Notes under the pieces: generated by a model
The model's input: the letters and a program-made list of their open reading frames with translations, nothing else
Databases searched by the model: none
Told to the model about the DNA's origin: nothing
In this document: piece by piece, positions 44,531 through 52,058 of the stretch
How positions within the stretch are numbered: position 1 is the first letter of the stretch
How the letters are laid out: every line of letters starts with the position of its first letter
DNA from: JAAYYY01 sp964602995
GTDB taxonomy: Bacteria > Chloroflexota > Anaerolineae > Promineifilales > Promineifilaceae
Direction of reading: 5' to 3'
DNA length: 64,000 nucleotides
Assembly: GCA_964602995.1 (NCBI GenBank)
Contig: CAZRTM010000002.1
Span: 1 to 64,000 of the forward strand
Program-made: the position numbers and the translations under genes

Positions 44531-45601
44531 CTAGGCGGTCTCGAGCAGCACCCGCTCCCGCAGTTGGCCGCAGCCGGCGTCGATGTCAATGCCGCGACGC
44601 TGGCGCACGGTGCTGGGGATGCCGTATTCGGCCAGAATAGCTTTGAAGCGGTCTTGCGCCTGGCGCTGGCTGGGGGCGCCGCCATACTCTCCTGTGGGGT
44701 TTAGCGGGATCAGATTGACATGGGCGTCGAGGTCTGACAGCAACGCTCCTAAGGCGTGGGCCTGTTCTGGCGTGTCGTTCTCGCCGGCGATGAGCGTCCA
44801 TTCAAAGAAGATACGGCGGTTGCGCTTTTCACTGTAGTAGCGGCAGGCGTCGATTAGGGTTGACAGAGACCATTTGCGAGCCACGGGAACCAACGCCCGG
44901 CGCTCGGCATCGGTGGCGCCGTGCAGGCTGACGGCGAGGTTAATGGGGCGTCCTTCGTCGGCCAGGCGGCGGATGGCGGGCGCGAGACCCACGGTGCTGA
45001 TGGTGATATAGCGCGGGCCGAGGGCCAGGCCGGTATCTTCGGTCAGAATGTCCACAGCGCGCATGGTGGATTCGTAGTTGTGGAGCGGCTCGCCCATGCC
45101 CATGAAGACGATATTGCGCAGCGTGCGCGGGCTTTCTGTATTCTGCGCAGCCTGTCTTGCGTGTAGAACCTGGGTCACAATTTCCCCGGCGCTCAGGTGG
45201 CGCGCAAAGCCCATCTGCCCGGTGGCGCAGAAGACGCAGCCCATGGCGCAACCGGCCTGGGTGCTGATACAGGCGGTGTAGCGGTCACGGTAGGGCATGA
45301 GGACCGTTTCAACCAGTTGGCCGTCGGCCAGCCGCAGCAGAAATTTGCGTGTGCCGTCGCGGCTGATCTGCTCCTGGACGCACTCGGGCTGGCCCAGGTA
45401 GGTTTCAGCGTTCAGCCTGTTGAGCAGGTCGGGGCGCAGCTCACTCATTGCCGCCAGGGACGTGACTTGTTGGCGGTAGAGATAGTCCCAGACCTTGCTC
45501 GCGTGATAATCGCTGTAGCCCCAGCTGCTCAATAATTCGCTCAGTTGTGAGCGTGACAGATCGTAGAGGTTGATTGGCGAAGCTGATACAGTGCTTTTCA
45601 T
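44531..45601 (-). CDS. rlmN: Dual-specificity 23S rRNA/tRNA methyltransferase RlmN
   Basis: The 356-residue radical SAM enzyme has CxxxCxxC at Cys118, Cys122 and Cys125 (GCAMGCVFCATG). Other motifs are MGMGEPLHNYE, TVGLAPAIRRLADEG, LAVSLHGATDAERR and, near the C-terminus, RRGIDIDAGCGQLR with the catalytic Cys. It methylates C2 of adenosine 2503 in 23S rRNA and A37 in certain tRNAs. It is convergent with thiB. An intrinsic terminator separates it from the upstream DUF59 gene. Confidence 0.96.
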   Translation of the reverse strand: MKSTVSASPINLYDLSRSQLSELLSSWGYSDYHASKVWDYLYRQQVTSLAAMSELRPDLLNRLNAETYLGQPECVQEQISRDGTRKFLLRLADGQLVETVLMPYRDRYTACISTQAGCAMGCVFCATGQMGFARHLSAGEIVTQVLHARQAAQNTESPRTLRNIVFMGMGEPLHNYESTMRAVDILTEDTGLALGPRYITISTVGLAPAIRRLADEGRPINLAVSLHGATDAERRALVPVARKWSLSTLIDACRYYSEKRNRRIFFEWTLIAGENDTPEQAHALGALLSDLDAHVNLIPLNPTGEYGGAPSQRQAQDRFKAILAEYGIPSTVRQRRGIDIDAGCGQLRERVLLETA

Positions 45602-45633
45602 GGCTGGTCGTTAGAAGGGCGGTGGTTCACAGA

Positions 45634-45660
45634 TAAAAAAGACCCTCGCAATGAGGGTCC
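45634..45660 (-). terminator. Intrinsic terminator after the sufR-DUF59 transcript
   Basis: On the minus strand a GACCCTC/GAGGGTC stem (45659-45653 with 45647-45641) with a 5-base loop is followed by six T residues (45640-45635). It lies between the DUF59 stop at 45706 and the rlmN start at 45601. Confidence 0.88.
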
Positions 45661-45705
45661 TTGATTGCCAGTTTGCATAGCGCAGAGCGCCTAAGCGTAT
45701 GGGGC

Positions 45706-46008
45706 TTAGAAAAGACCCCAATCACCACCGGCCCCTTCCTCCATCAGGGAGGGATCCCACAGCTCGCTGCCGATTTCGACTTCGGTACCGCCGCCGGTTA
45801 CGGTATTGGTGGCCAGCCGTACCTGTTCAATAAGCTGTGGAGCATAGGGACAAAACGGCGTTGTCATGATCATGACGATGTGGGCTTTGCCCTCGTCGTC
45901 AATCTCCAGGTTGCGGATGAGGCCCAGCTCGACCACATTGAGGCCGATTTCGGGGTCAATCACCTCGCGCAACGCTTCCATAATTTCATCTTCTTTGCTC
46001 GAAATCAT
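45706..46008 (-). CDS. MIP18/DUF59-type Fe-S assembly factor (SufT-like)
   Basis: The 100-residue protein matches the DUF59 family: DEIMEALREVIDPEIGLNVV, ELGLIRNLEI, and TPFCPYAPQL with the conserved Cys, then GGGTEVEIGSELWDPS. DUF59 proteins (SufT, MIP18) help mature Fe-S proteins. AAGGAAA precedes the ATG at 46008; a longer reading would run into sufR. It follows sufR by about 20 bp on the same strand, opposite the SUF operon, which supports a role in Fe-S assembly. Confidence 0.9.
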   Translation of the reverse strand: MISSKEDEIMEALREVIDPEIGLNVVELGLIRNLEIDDEGKAHIVMIMTTPFCPYAPQLIEQVRLATNTVTGGGTEVEIGSELWDPSLMEEGAGGDWGLF

Positions 46009-46027
46009 AATCGTTTCCTTAGCGCTC

Positions 46028-46684
46028 TTAATTCTGTCCCTCGGCGCTCGTGGGCGCCATAAATGAAAACTCACAACATTGGTCGCCGCTGAGCATGCAG
46101 CTATGTTGCTCCACTTCGGTGTTCAGGACGGAAATAATCAACTCCTTATCGAAGGAGCAGATCTCTGTGTGCTCCTGGCCGACCGAAATGTAGGGACAAC
46201 TATACTCAACCAGGCGATATTCGTCATCTGTTTTTTCCCAGCGAGCCAGAAAGCCTTCTTCCGCCAACAGCTCCACCAGGTACCTGATACGTTCCTCAAA
46301 GGGCAGGTTCTCAAACTCTTCTCGCTGTTCTTCGACGATGCTCTGGACGACGTTTTGGAAGAGGCGAGTGATGACCTCAGCGGGGAACTCTTTCTTCAGT
46401 TCTTCCAGGAGCCGCGTGCTGAGCCGGGCATAACGCTTGGGAAAAAGCTCGTGCCCTTTTTCGCTGAGGCTATAGACGTGATAAGGGCGACCCACTTTGC
46501 GCCGCACGCTGTCAGAGACCAGCAGGGACTCTGCCTGCAGGGCGTTCAAGTGGTGGCGCACAGTAACGGGCGATACGTCGGCGGCGTCGGCTAACTCATT
46601 CACCGTCGCCTTATTACGCAGTTTGATGGTGTGCAGGATGATATCGCGCGTACTTTCCTTACTGTTGTCTGTTACAGTTCTCAC
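46028..46684 (-). CDS. sufR: SufR-like Fe-S-sensing transcriptional repressor
   Basis: The 218-residue DeoR/ArsR-style regulator has an N-terminal winged helix (NKATVNELADAADVSPVTVR, RRKVGRPYHVYSLSEKGHEL). Its Cys-rich C-terminus holds Cys in YSCPY, then 12 residues to Cys in EICSF, then HSCMLSGDQCCEF; spacing of this kind carries the [4Fe-4S] cluster in SufR. SufR represses the suf operon when cluster-loaded. The gene is divergent from sufCBD, and the 377-bp gap between them carries the expected promoters and inverted repeats. Confidence 0.9.
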   Translation of the reverse strand: MRTVTDNSKESTRDIILHTIKLRNKATVNELADAADVSPVTVRHHLNALQAESLLVSDSVRRKVGRPYHVYSLSEKGHELFPKRYARLSTRLLEELKKEFPAEVITRLFQNVVQSIVEEQREEFENLPFEERIRYLVELLAEEGFLARWEKTDDEYRLVEYSCPYISVGQEHTEICSFDKELIISVLNTEVEQHSCMLSGDQCCEFSFMAPTSAEGQN

Positions 46685-46722
46685 GATACAATTCCTTTAG
46701 AGACGTGGATTTGCACTTCAGT

Positions 46723-46797
46723 ATTAGGCCAACACCCAAACAACCACTTTTTGATGAGAATTGAGGCAGCATCCAACGTCCTAAGGTTGGGCCTAAT
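46723..46797. promoter_or_regulatory. Inverted repeat upstream of sufR, candidate SufR operator
   Basis: ATTAGGCCAAC (46723-46733) and GTTGGGCCTAAT (46786-46797) are inverted copies that differ by one inserted base. They lie 39-113 bp upstream of the sufR start in the divergent region. A second pair, GTCAATTT near 46832 and AAATTGAC near 46867, frames the suf promoter. The assignment to SufR is inferred from position. Confidence 0.35.
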
Positions 46798-46868
46798 CCT
46801 AGGAGAAGTTTAGCATGTGGACTGGCCTTTGTCAATTTACGTTATTTTTATCATTTTTATTATCAAAA

Positions 46869-46897
46869 TTGACGAATTACCCCCGCTGTGCTATACT
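46869..46897 (+). promoter_or_regulatory. Promoter of the sufCBD operon
   Basis: TTGACG (46869-46874), exactly 17 bases, and TATACT (46892-46897): each box matches consensus at 5 of 6 positions. It lies in AT-rich DNA between divergent sufR and sufC. Transcription from about 46904 would give a leader of roughly 158 nt. Confidence 0.75.
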
Positions 46898-46932
46898 CTC
46901 ATTGGTTGAGAGGTAGTTACTCTGACCCGCAA

Positions 46933-47038
46933 ATCGTGTTGGTATTTCCTCCTAGTATATAGTATGAGGGAACTTACAGTGAAAGTTATCAACACGATCT
47001 AATCCAGTCTACACTATAGCTTTGATTTGAACTGTAAG
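46933..47038 (+). promoter_or_regulatory. Structured leader upstream of sufC, two crossing stems
   Basis: ATCGTGTTG (46933-46941) pairs perfectly with CAACACGAT (46990-46998). CTTACAGT (46973-46980) pairs perfectly with ACTGTAAG (47031-47038). The two stems cross, so they form a pseudoknot or are mutually exclusive. A small hairpin (TTCC near 46946 with GGAA near 46969) sits inside the first. I recognise no described riboswitch class. Confidence 0.45.
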
Positions 47039-47061
47039 AATTGTATCAACAGGAGATGTAG

Positions 47062-47844
47062 ATGACGGCTGCACTTGAAATTCGAAACTTGCATGTTTCG
47101 ATTGGAGATCAAGAGATCTTAAAAGGTATCGACCTGCTTGTGAAGCGGGGCGAAATCCATGCGTTGATGGGTCCCAATGGCTCCGGCAAGAGCACACTTG
47201 CTTATGCTCTGGCTGGCCACCCTGTCTATGAGCCAACTGCGGGACAGGTTATTTTTGACGGCAAGGACCTGTTGGAGATGGATCCAGATGAGCGCTCGCG
47301 GAGCGGTCTATTCCTGGCGTTCCAGTATCCGGTTGCCGTACCCGGCGTGACCGTTGCGAACTTTTTGCGCCAGGCAATTAATTCCCGCCGTCGCGCCGAA
47401 GATCCAGAAGATAAGGGCATTTCCATCCCGGCGTTCCGCCGCCTGCTGAAGGAAAAGATGGACATGCTAGACATGGACTATAAATTTGCCGGACGTTACC
47501 TGAACGAAGGGTTCTCCGGTGGTGAAAAGAAACGAGCTGAGATTTTGCAGATGGCTACCCTGGAGCCTAAGGTGGCAGTGATGGATGAGACCGACTCTGG
47601 TCTGGACATCGATGCCCTGCGAGTGGTAGCGGAAGGCGCCAATGCCCTGCGCGAACAGTTTGATATGGGTTTGTTGGTGATTACCCATTACCAGCGAATT
47701 CTAAATTACATTCAGCCTGACTTCGTCCATGTCATGATGAATGGACGCATCGTAGAGAGCGGAGGCGCAGACCTGGCCTTGCAACTGGAAGAAAGAGGTT
47801 ACGATTGGCTTCGCGAGAAGCACGAGCCGTTAGAGGAGGCCTAG
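47062..47844 (+). CDS. sufC: Fe-S assembly ATPase SufC
   Basis: The 260-residue ABC-type ATPase has Walker A GPNGSGKST, Q-loop FLAFQYPVAVPGVTVANFLR, signature FSGGEKKRAEI and Walker B AVMDETDSGLDID. The DETDSGLD variant is typical of SufC. It powers conformational change of the SufBC2D scaffold. AACAGGAGATGTAG precedes the ATG. The stop is directly followed by sufB's ATG (TAGATG). Confidence 0.97.
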   Translation: MTAALEIRNLHVSIGDQEILKGIDLLVKRGEIHALMGPNGSGKSTLAYALAGHPVYEPTAGQVIFDGKDLLEMDPDERSRSGLFLAFQYPVAVPGVTVANFLRQAINSRRRAEDPEDKGISIPAFRRLLKEKMDMLDMDYKFAGRYLNEGFSGGEKKRAEILQMATLEPKVAVMDETDSGLDIDALRVVAEGANALREQFDMGLLVITHYQRILNYIQPDFVHVMMNGRIVESGGADLALQLEERGYDWLREKHEPLEEA

Positions 47845-49287
47845 ATGAGCGACTTTATTGATGAACGTCAAGATCTGACCGAAGAGGAAGTCGTAGCGAT
47901 AGTCAATGCCGATTACGCTTCGAAATACGGCTTTTCCGACGCGGAAGATTACGTTTACAAGGCCGAGAGAGGACTCAACGAAGAGGTCGTCCGCACCATC
48001 TCCATGATGAAGGGCGAGCCGCAGTGGATGTTGGAGTACCGTCTCAAGGCTTACGAACACTTTATGGAGCGCCCAATGCCGGAATGGGGCGCCGATCTCA
48101 GCGAGATCGACTTTGACAACATTTACTACTACATCAAGCCAGCCGAACGTCAGGAAGACGATTGGGAAGATGTCCCCGGCTATATTAAGGACACCTTCAA
48201 CAAACTGGGTATTCCGGAAGCGGAGCAGAAGTTCCTTTCTGGTGTAGCCGCCCAATATGAATCTGAGGTCGTCTATCACAACATCAAAAAAGAGCTGGAA
48301 GAAAAGGGCGTCATCTTCCTGGGTATGGACGATGGCCTGCAGCAGCATCCGGAGTTGGTAAAAGAATACTTCGGAACGCTAATTCCCTATAACGACAATA
48401 AATTTGCCGCGTTGAATACGGCGGTCTGGTCAGGTGGTAGCTTCATCTACGTTCCACCGGGCGTGCATGTGGAAATGCCTCTGCAGGCGTACTTCCGCAT
48501 CAATGCCAAGAATGTGGGGCAGTTTGAGCGCACGCTGATCATTGTGGACGAGGGCGCTTACGTGCACTACGTCGAGGGTTGTACGGCCCCGATTTATTCG
48601 TCCGACTCGCTGCATTCGGCTGTGGTGGAAATCATCGTCAAGAAGGGCGCGCGTTGTCGCTACACCACGATCCAGAACTGGTCGAACAACGTTTATAACC
48701 TGGTCACCAAGCGCGCGGTTGCTTATGAAAACGCCACGATGGAGTGGGTTGATGGCAACCTGGGTTCGAAGGTGACGATGAAGTACCCCGCCGTTTACAT
48801 GATGGGCGAGGGCGCGCATGGTGAGATTCTGTCGATTGCCTTTGCCGGCAAGGGACAGCACCAGGACGCCGGTGGTAAGGTGGTGCACGTTGCGCCGAAC
48901 ACAACCAGCCGCATCATCTCCAAGTCTATCTCTAAAGATGGCGGCCGTTCCTCCTATCGTGGGCTGTTGAAGGTACACGAAGGCGCCGATAACGTGAAGT
49001 CGAACGTTGTTTGTGACGCGCTGTTGCTGGACGAACACAGCCGCTCCGACACCTATCCTTACATTGAGATCGACGAGGAAGACGTGACCATCGGCCACGA
49101 GGCGTCGGTCAGTAAGGTTGGCGAGGAACAGCTCTTCTACCTGATGAGCCGCGGTATCAACGAAGAGATGGCGAATACGCTCATCGTCAACGGTTTCATT
49201 GAACCGCTGGTGAAGGAGCTTCCGATGGAATACGCCATCGAAATGAACCGCCTGATCCAGCTACAGATGGAAGGCTCGATCGGTTAA
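47845..49287 (+). CDS. sufB: Fe-S scaffold protein SufB
   Basis: The 480-residue beta-helix protein has YASKYGFSDAEDYVYKAERG near the N-terminus, FAALNTAVWSGGSFIYVPPG, ERTLIIVDEGAYVHYVEGCTA with the conserved Cys, and the C-terminal ISRGINEE-type segment YLMSRGINEEMANTLIVNGF. It receives sulfur and builds the nascent [4Fe-4S] cluster with SufC and SufD. AGGAGG lies 5 bases upstream of the ATG. A scaffold gap separates it from sufD. Confidence 0.97.
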   Translation: MSDFIDERQDLTEEEVVAIVNADYASKYGFSDAEDYVYKAERGLNEEVVRTISMMKGEPQWMLEYRLKAYEHFMERPMPEWGADLSEIDFDNIYYYIKPAERQEDDWEDVPGYIKDTFNKLGIPEAEQKFLSGVAAQYESEVVYHNIKKELEEKGVIFLGMDDGLQQHPELVKEYFGTLIPYNDNKFAALNTAVWSGGSFIYVPPGVHVEMPLQAYFRINAKNVGQFERTLIIVDEGAYVHYVEGCTAPIYSSDSLHSAVVEIIVKKGARCRYTTIQNWSNNVYNLVTKRAVAYENATMEWVDGNLGSKVTMKYPAVYMMGEGAHGEILSIAFAGKGQHQDAGGKVVHVAPNTTSRIISKSISKDGGRSSYRGLLKVHEGADNVKSNVVCDALLLDEHSRSDTYPYIEIDEEDVTIGHEASVSKVGEEQLFYLMSRGINEEMANTLIVNGFIEPLVKELPMEYAIEMNRLIQLQMEGSIG

Positions 49288-49354
49288 GAGGAGTACGAAC
49301 ACCGGTGCGTGTCGTTGACGATTGGACTACGGGCCTAAGCCTGGGCATGAGCCT

Positions 49355-49454
49355 NNNNNNNNNNNNNNNNNNNNNNNNNNNNNNNNNNNNNNNNNNNNNN
49401 NNNNNNNNNNNNNNNNNNNNNNNNNNNNNNNNNNNNNNNNNNNNNNNNNNNNNN
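49355..49454. other. Scaffold gap (100 N) between sufB and sufD
   Basis: A run of 100 N follows 67 bases after the sufB stop. The flanking sequences are not duplicates, so real bases may be missing. No reading frame across it is credible, and the true sufB-sufD distance is unknown. Confidence 0.97.
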
Positions 49455-49496
49455 AGACACAAGCCGGTGACAGTAACTGGATTACGCTAAGTATCG

Positions 49497-49535
49497 AGGG
49501 GGTTCGTTTCATGCAAATGGATCGGCCCCCTTTTT
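49497..49535 (+). terminator. Terminator-like hairpin just upstream of sufD
   Basis: AGGGGG (49497-49502) pairs with CCCCCT (49526-49531), followed by a run of five T (49531-49535). It ends 13 bases before the sufD ATG, so it may attenuate sufD or terminate a leader. The sequence upstream is partly lost in the gap. Confidence 0.4.
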
Positions 49536-49548
49536 ATGAGGAAGTGGA

Positions 49549-50877
49549 ATGACAACGAACCTTAAAGAGGAAGTGCGAGACGGCACCCTTACTTTTAGCA
49601 AAGAGGCAGTGCAGCAGTTGTCGGCCGCTCTTGATGAACCCACCTGGATGCGCGACTTGCGTCTGAAGGCGTGGGAGGTCTACGAAAACACTCCGATGCC
49701 CACGACTCAAGATGAGCCGTGGCGACGGACAGACATCCGGCGGTTCAAGCTAGACCAGATTGGCCCTGCGCTCAATGGCAGCGCCCCGGGCGTTGCGGCG
49801 CCAGCACATCTGGGACAGCAGCTGACAGAAGACAAAGCAGGCGGCGTCATGGTTCAGATTGACGCCCACGTGACTCAGTTTGAGCTGAGTGATGAGCTGC
49901 GCGAACAGGGTGTCATTTTCTGTGACATGCACACCGCTGTGCGTGAGCATGCCGATCTGGTGAAAGAACATTTTATGACAGAGGCCGTGCGCGTTGAAGA
50001 CGGCAAGTTTGCCGCCCTGCATGGCGCGTTCTGGCGTGGTGGTACGTTCCTTTACATTCCGAAAGGGGTGAAGGCGGCAGCGCCGCTGCATAGCGCCCTG
50101 TGGTCTGTGGGGGGCAAGACTTTTACCCACACGCTGGTCATTGTCGAGGATGGAGCGGAAGCGACTTTCATCGACGAGTACGAGTCGGAGACCGGTGAAG
50201 GCACGGCGCTGCACAACGGCGCTGTTGAGCTGTTGGTACGCGACAACGCCAGCCTTATCTACGTCTCCTTGCAGGATTTTGGCTCAAACCTCTGGCAGTT
50301 CACCCATGAGCGTGGGCGTGTTGGGCGCGATTCCAAGCTCGATTGGGTGATGGGTATGATGGGCACCCGCCTCACCAAAGCTTTCCAGACCGTTGAGTTG
50401 GACAAACCGGGTGGTTGGGCTAGAATGTCCGGGTTGTTTTTTGGTGACGGTCGCCAGCACTTTGATCTGGACACCCAGCAGAATCATAATGCGGCCGACA
50501 CAGTCAGTGATCTTCTCTACAAGGGCGCGCTGAAGCAGAAGGCGCGTTCGGTGTGGCAAGGCATGATCAAGGCGTTACCTGGTTCGCAGCGAATTGACGG
50601 CTTCCAGGCCAACCGCAACTTGATTCTGGAACGTACGGCGCGAGCCGATTCCATTCCTGGCCTTGAGATTCAGGCAGATGACGTCCGTTGTACGCACGCA
50701 TCGACGATTGGTCGCCTGAATGACACGGAAATCTTCTATCTGATGAGCCGGGGTATTCCCAGGGACGAGGCTGTTCGTATGGTCGTACTGGGCTTCTTTG
50801 ACCCGATCATGCAGCGCATTCCGTTTGAAGGCGTTCGTGACCGGATTGCTACCCGGATCCTGGAGAAAGTTGGTTAA
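49549..50877 (+). CDS. sufD: Fe-S assembly protein SufD
   Basis: The 442-residue SufB paralogue has an N-terminal helical region (LRLKAWEVYENTPMPTTQDE, WRRTDIRRF), AALHGAFWRGGTFLYIPKGV, HTLVIVEDGAEATFIDEYES and the C-terminal TIGRLNDTEIFYLMSRGIPR. It partners SufB and SufC in the scaffold complex and is needed for iron acquisition. GAGGAAG precedes the ATG. The stop is followed by a 222-bp non-coding stretch with a strong secondary structure. Confidence 0.95.
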   Translation: MTTNLKEEVRDGTLTFSKEAVQQLSAALDEPTWMRDLRLKAWEVYENTPMPTTQDEPWRRTDIRRFKLDQIGPALNGSAPGVAAPAHLGQQLTEDKAGGVMVQIDAHVTQFELSDELREQGVIFCDMHTAVREHADLVKEHFMTEAVRVEDGKFAALHGAFWRGGTFLYIPKGVKAAAPLHSALWSVGGKTFTHTLVIVEDGAEATFIDEYESETGEGTALHNGAVELLVRDNASLIYVSLQDFGSNLWQFTHERGRVGRDSKLDWVMGMMGTRLTKAFQTVELDKPGGWARMSGLFFGDGRQHFDLDTQQNHNAADTVSDLLYKGALKQKARSVWQGMIKALPGSQRIDGFQANRNLILERTARADSIPGLEIQADDVRCTHASTIGRLNDTEIFYLMSRGIPRDEAVRMVVLGFFDPIMQRIPFEGVRDRIATRILEKVG

Positions 50878-50930
50878 TGAAGGCTACAGATATGTTGCCT
50901 TACGTTGTGATGATCAGATGCGTCTGTATC

Positions 50931-51034
50931 AGGCGAGAGTGGTAATCACTGCTCGCTGATGTCAGTCGACAAGTGACGGTGATGCCTGCTCTCGCCTATT
51001 CCGGAGGCGGTGATGGCTATCACCGTCATTTTTG
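50931..51034 (+). promoter_or_regulatory. Candidate attenuator/riboswitch-like leader before the sulfurtransferase gene
   Basis: AGGCGAGAG (50931-50939) pairs perfectly with CTCTCGCCT (50989-50997). CGGTGAT (51008-51014) pairs with ATCACCG (51019-51025), then TTTTT (51029-51033), an intrinsic terminator. The 3' arm can instead pair over 9 bp with GACGGTGAT (50975-50983), a classic alternative fold. It sits between sufD and a rhodanese gene. It may only be the sufD terminator; no known riboswitch class was recognised. Confidence 0.5.
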
Positions 51035-51099
51035 TTTCATCGCAGGGAGGCTGTAACTTTTATTAACTTATCAGGATTAGTTGGAAAGGAGACTAGACA

Positions 51100-51975
51100 A
51101 TGGCAAACAACGGATATGCAAACCCCGATGTACTGGTGAGTACCGAGTGGGTGGCGGAGCATTTGGACGACACGGAGAACATTCGCCTGGTTGAATCCAA
51201 TGAAGACGTGCTCGTATACAGCACGGGGCACATTCCGAATGCTGTACACATCGACTGGGTTGCAGATCTTAACGATCCCGTGCGACGCGACTATCTCAGC
51301 GCTGAGCAGTTCGAGGAGTTGATGGAGCGTAACGGGATTAGCAACGATACGACCGTTGTCTTTTATGGGGACAAGAATAACTGGTGGGCAGCTTATGCAT
51401 TCTGGGTATTTCGCCTCTTCGGGCATGAGAACGCCAAATTGATGGATGGCGGGCGCCAGAAATGGATTGACGAAGAGCGCGAGCTGACCAAGGATGTTCC
51501 AGAGTTCCCAAGGGGCAGCTACACCGCCAAACAACGCGCTGATTACAAGATCCGCGCCTTCCGTGATGACGTGTTGGCGCATCTGCAACAGAATCAACCG
51601 CTGGTCGACGTGCGCAGCCCGCAGGAGTTCCGCGGTGAGCTGCTGCATATGCCAGGGTCGCCGCAGGAAGGTGCGCTGCGTGGTGGGCACATCGGTGGTG
51701 CGGTCAATGTGCCGTGGAACAAGGCGGTCAATGAAGATGGCACCTTCAAGTCGGTTGAAGAACTGCGCCAGATCTATGAGGTGGAACAAGGGCTTTCGCC
51801 TGATCAGAACGTGATCGCCTATTGCCGCATCGGCGAGCGCAGCTCGCACACCTGGTTTGTGCTGACCCATCTGCTTGGATACCCCTCGGTCCGTAACTAT
51901 GACGGTTCCTGGACGGAATGGGGTAATCTCGTCGGGGTACCGATTGAGAATCCCTCCAAGCAGGAGAGTCAGTAA
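51100..51975 (+). CDS. Thiosulfate sulfurtransferase (tandem rhodanese)
   Basis: The 291-residue protein has two rhodanese domains. The first has STEWVAEHLDDTENIRLVES and GHIPNAVHIDW, and lacks the catalytic Cys. The second has LVDVRSPQEFRGE, GHIGGAVNVPWNKAV, and the active loop AYCRIGERSS with the catalytic Cys, typical of thiosulfate sulfurtransferases. It moves sulfane sulfur to an acceptor. GGAAAGGAG precedes the ATG. The gene is inside the suf cluster, so it may supply sulfur for cluster assembly. Confidence 0.92.
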   Translation: MANNGYANPDVLVSTEWVAEHLDDTENIRLVESNEDVLVYSTGHIPNAVHIDWVADLNDPVRRDYLSAEQFEELMERNGISNDTTVVFYGDKNNWWAAYAFWVFRLFGHENAKLMDGGRQKWIDEERELTKDVPEFPRGSYTAKQRADYKIRAFRDDVLAHLQQNQPLVDVRSPQEFRGELLHMPGSPQEGALRGGHIGGAVNVPWNKAVNEDGTFKSVEELRQIYEVEQGLSPDQNVIAYCRIGERSSHTWFVLTHLLGYPSVRNYDGSWTEWGNLVGVPIENPSKQESQ

Positions 51976-51995
51976 GCGTAACAGTAATAAGCAGA

Positions 51996-52041
51996 ATGAC
52001 GCCTCGCCTGGTGCATCATTGCATGGCAGGCGGGGCGTCAT
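51996..52041 (+). terminator. Stem-loop between the sulfurtransferase gene and sufS
   Basis: A 15-bp stem (51996-52010 with 52027-52041, one G-U pair) has a 16-base loop and no T-run. It may reduce or stabilise transcripts before sufS rather than end them. Confidence 0.5.
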
Positions 52042-52058
52042 AGCCCGGAAGCAGGCGT

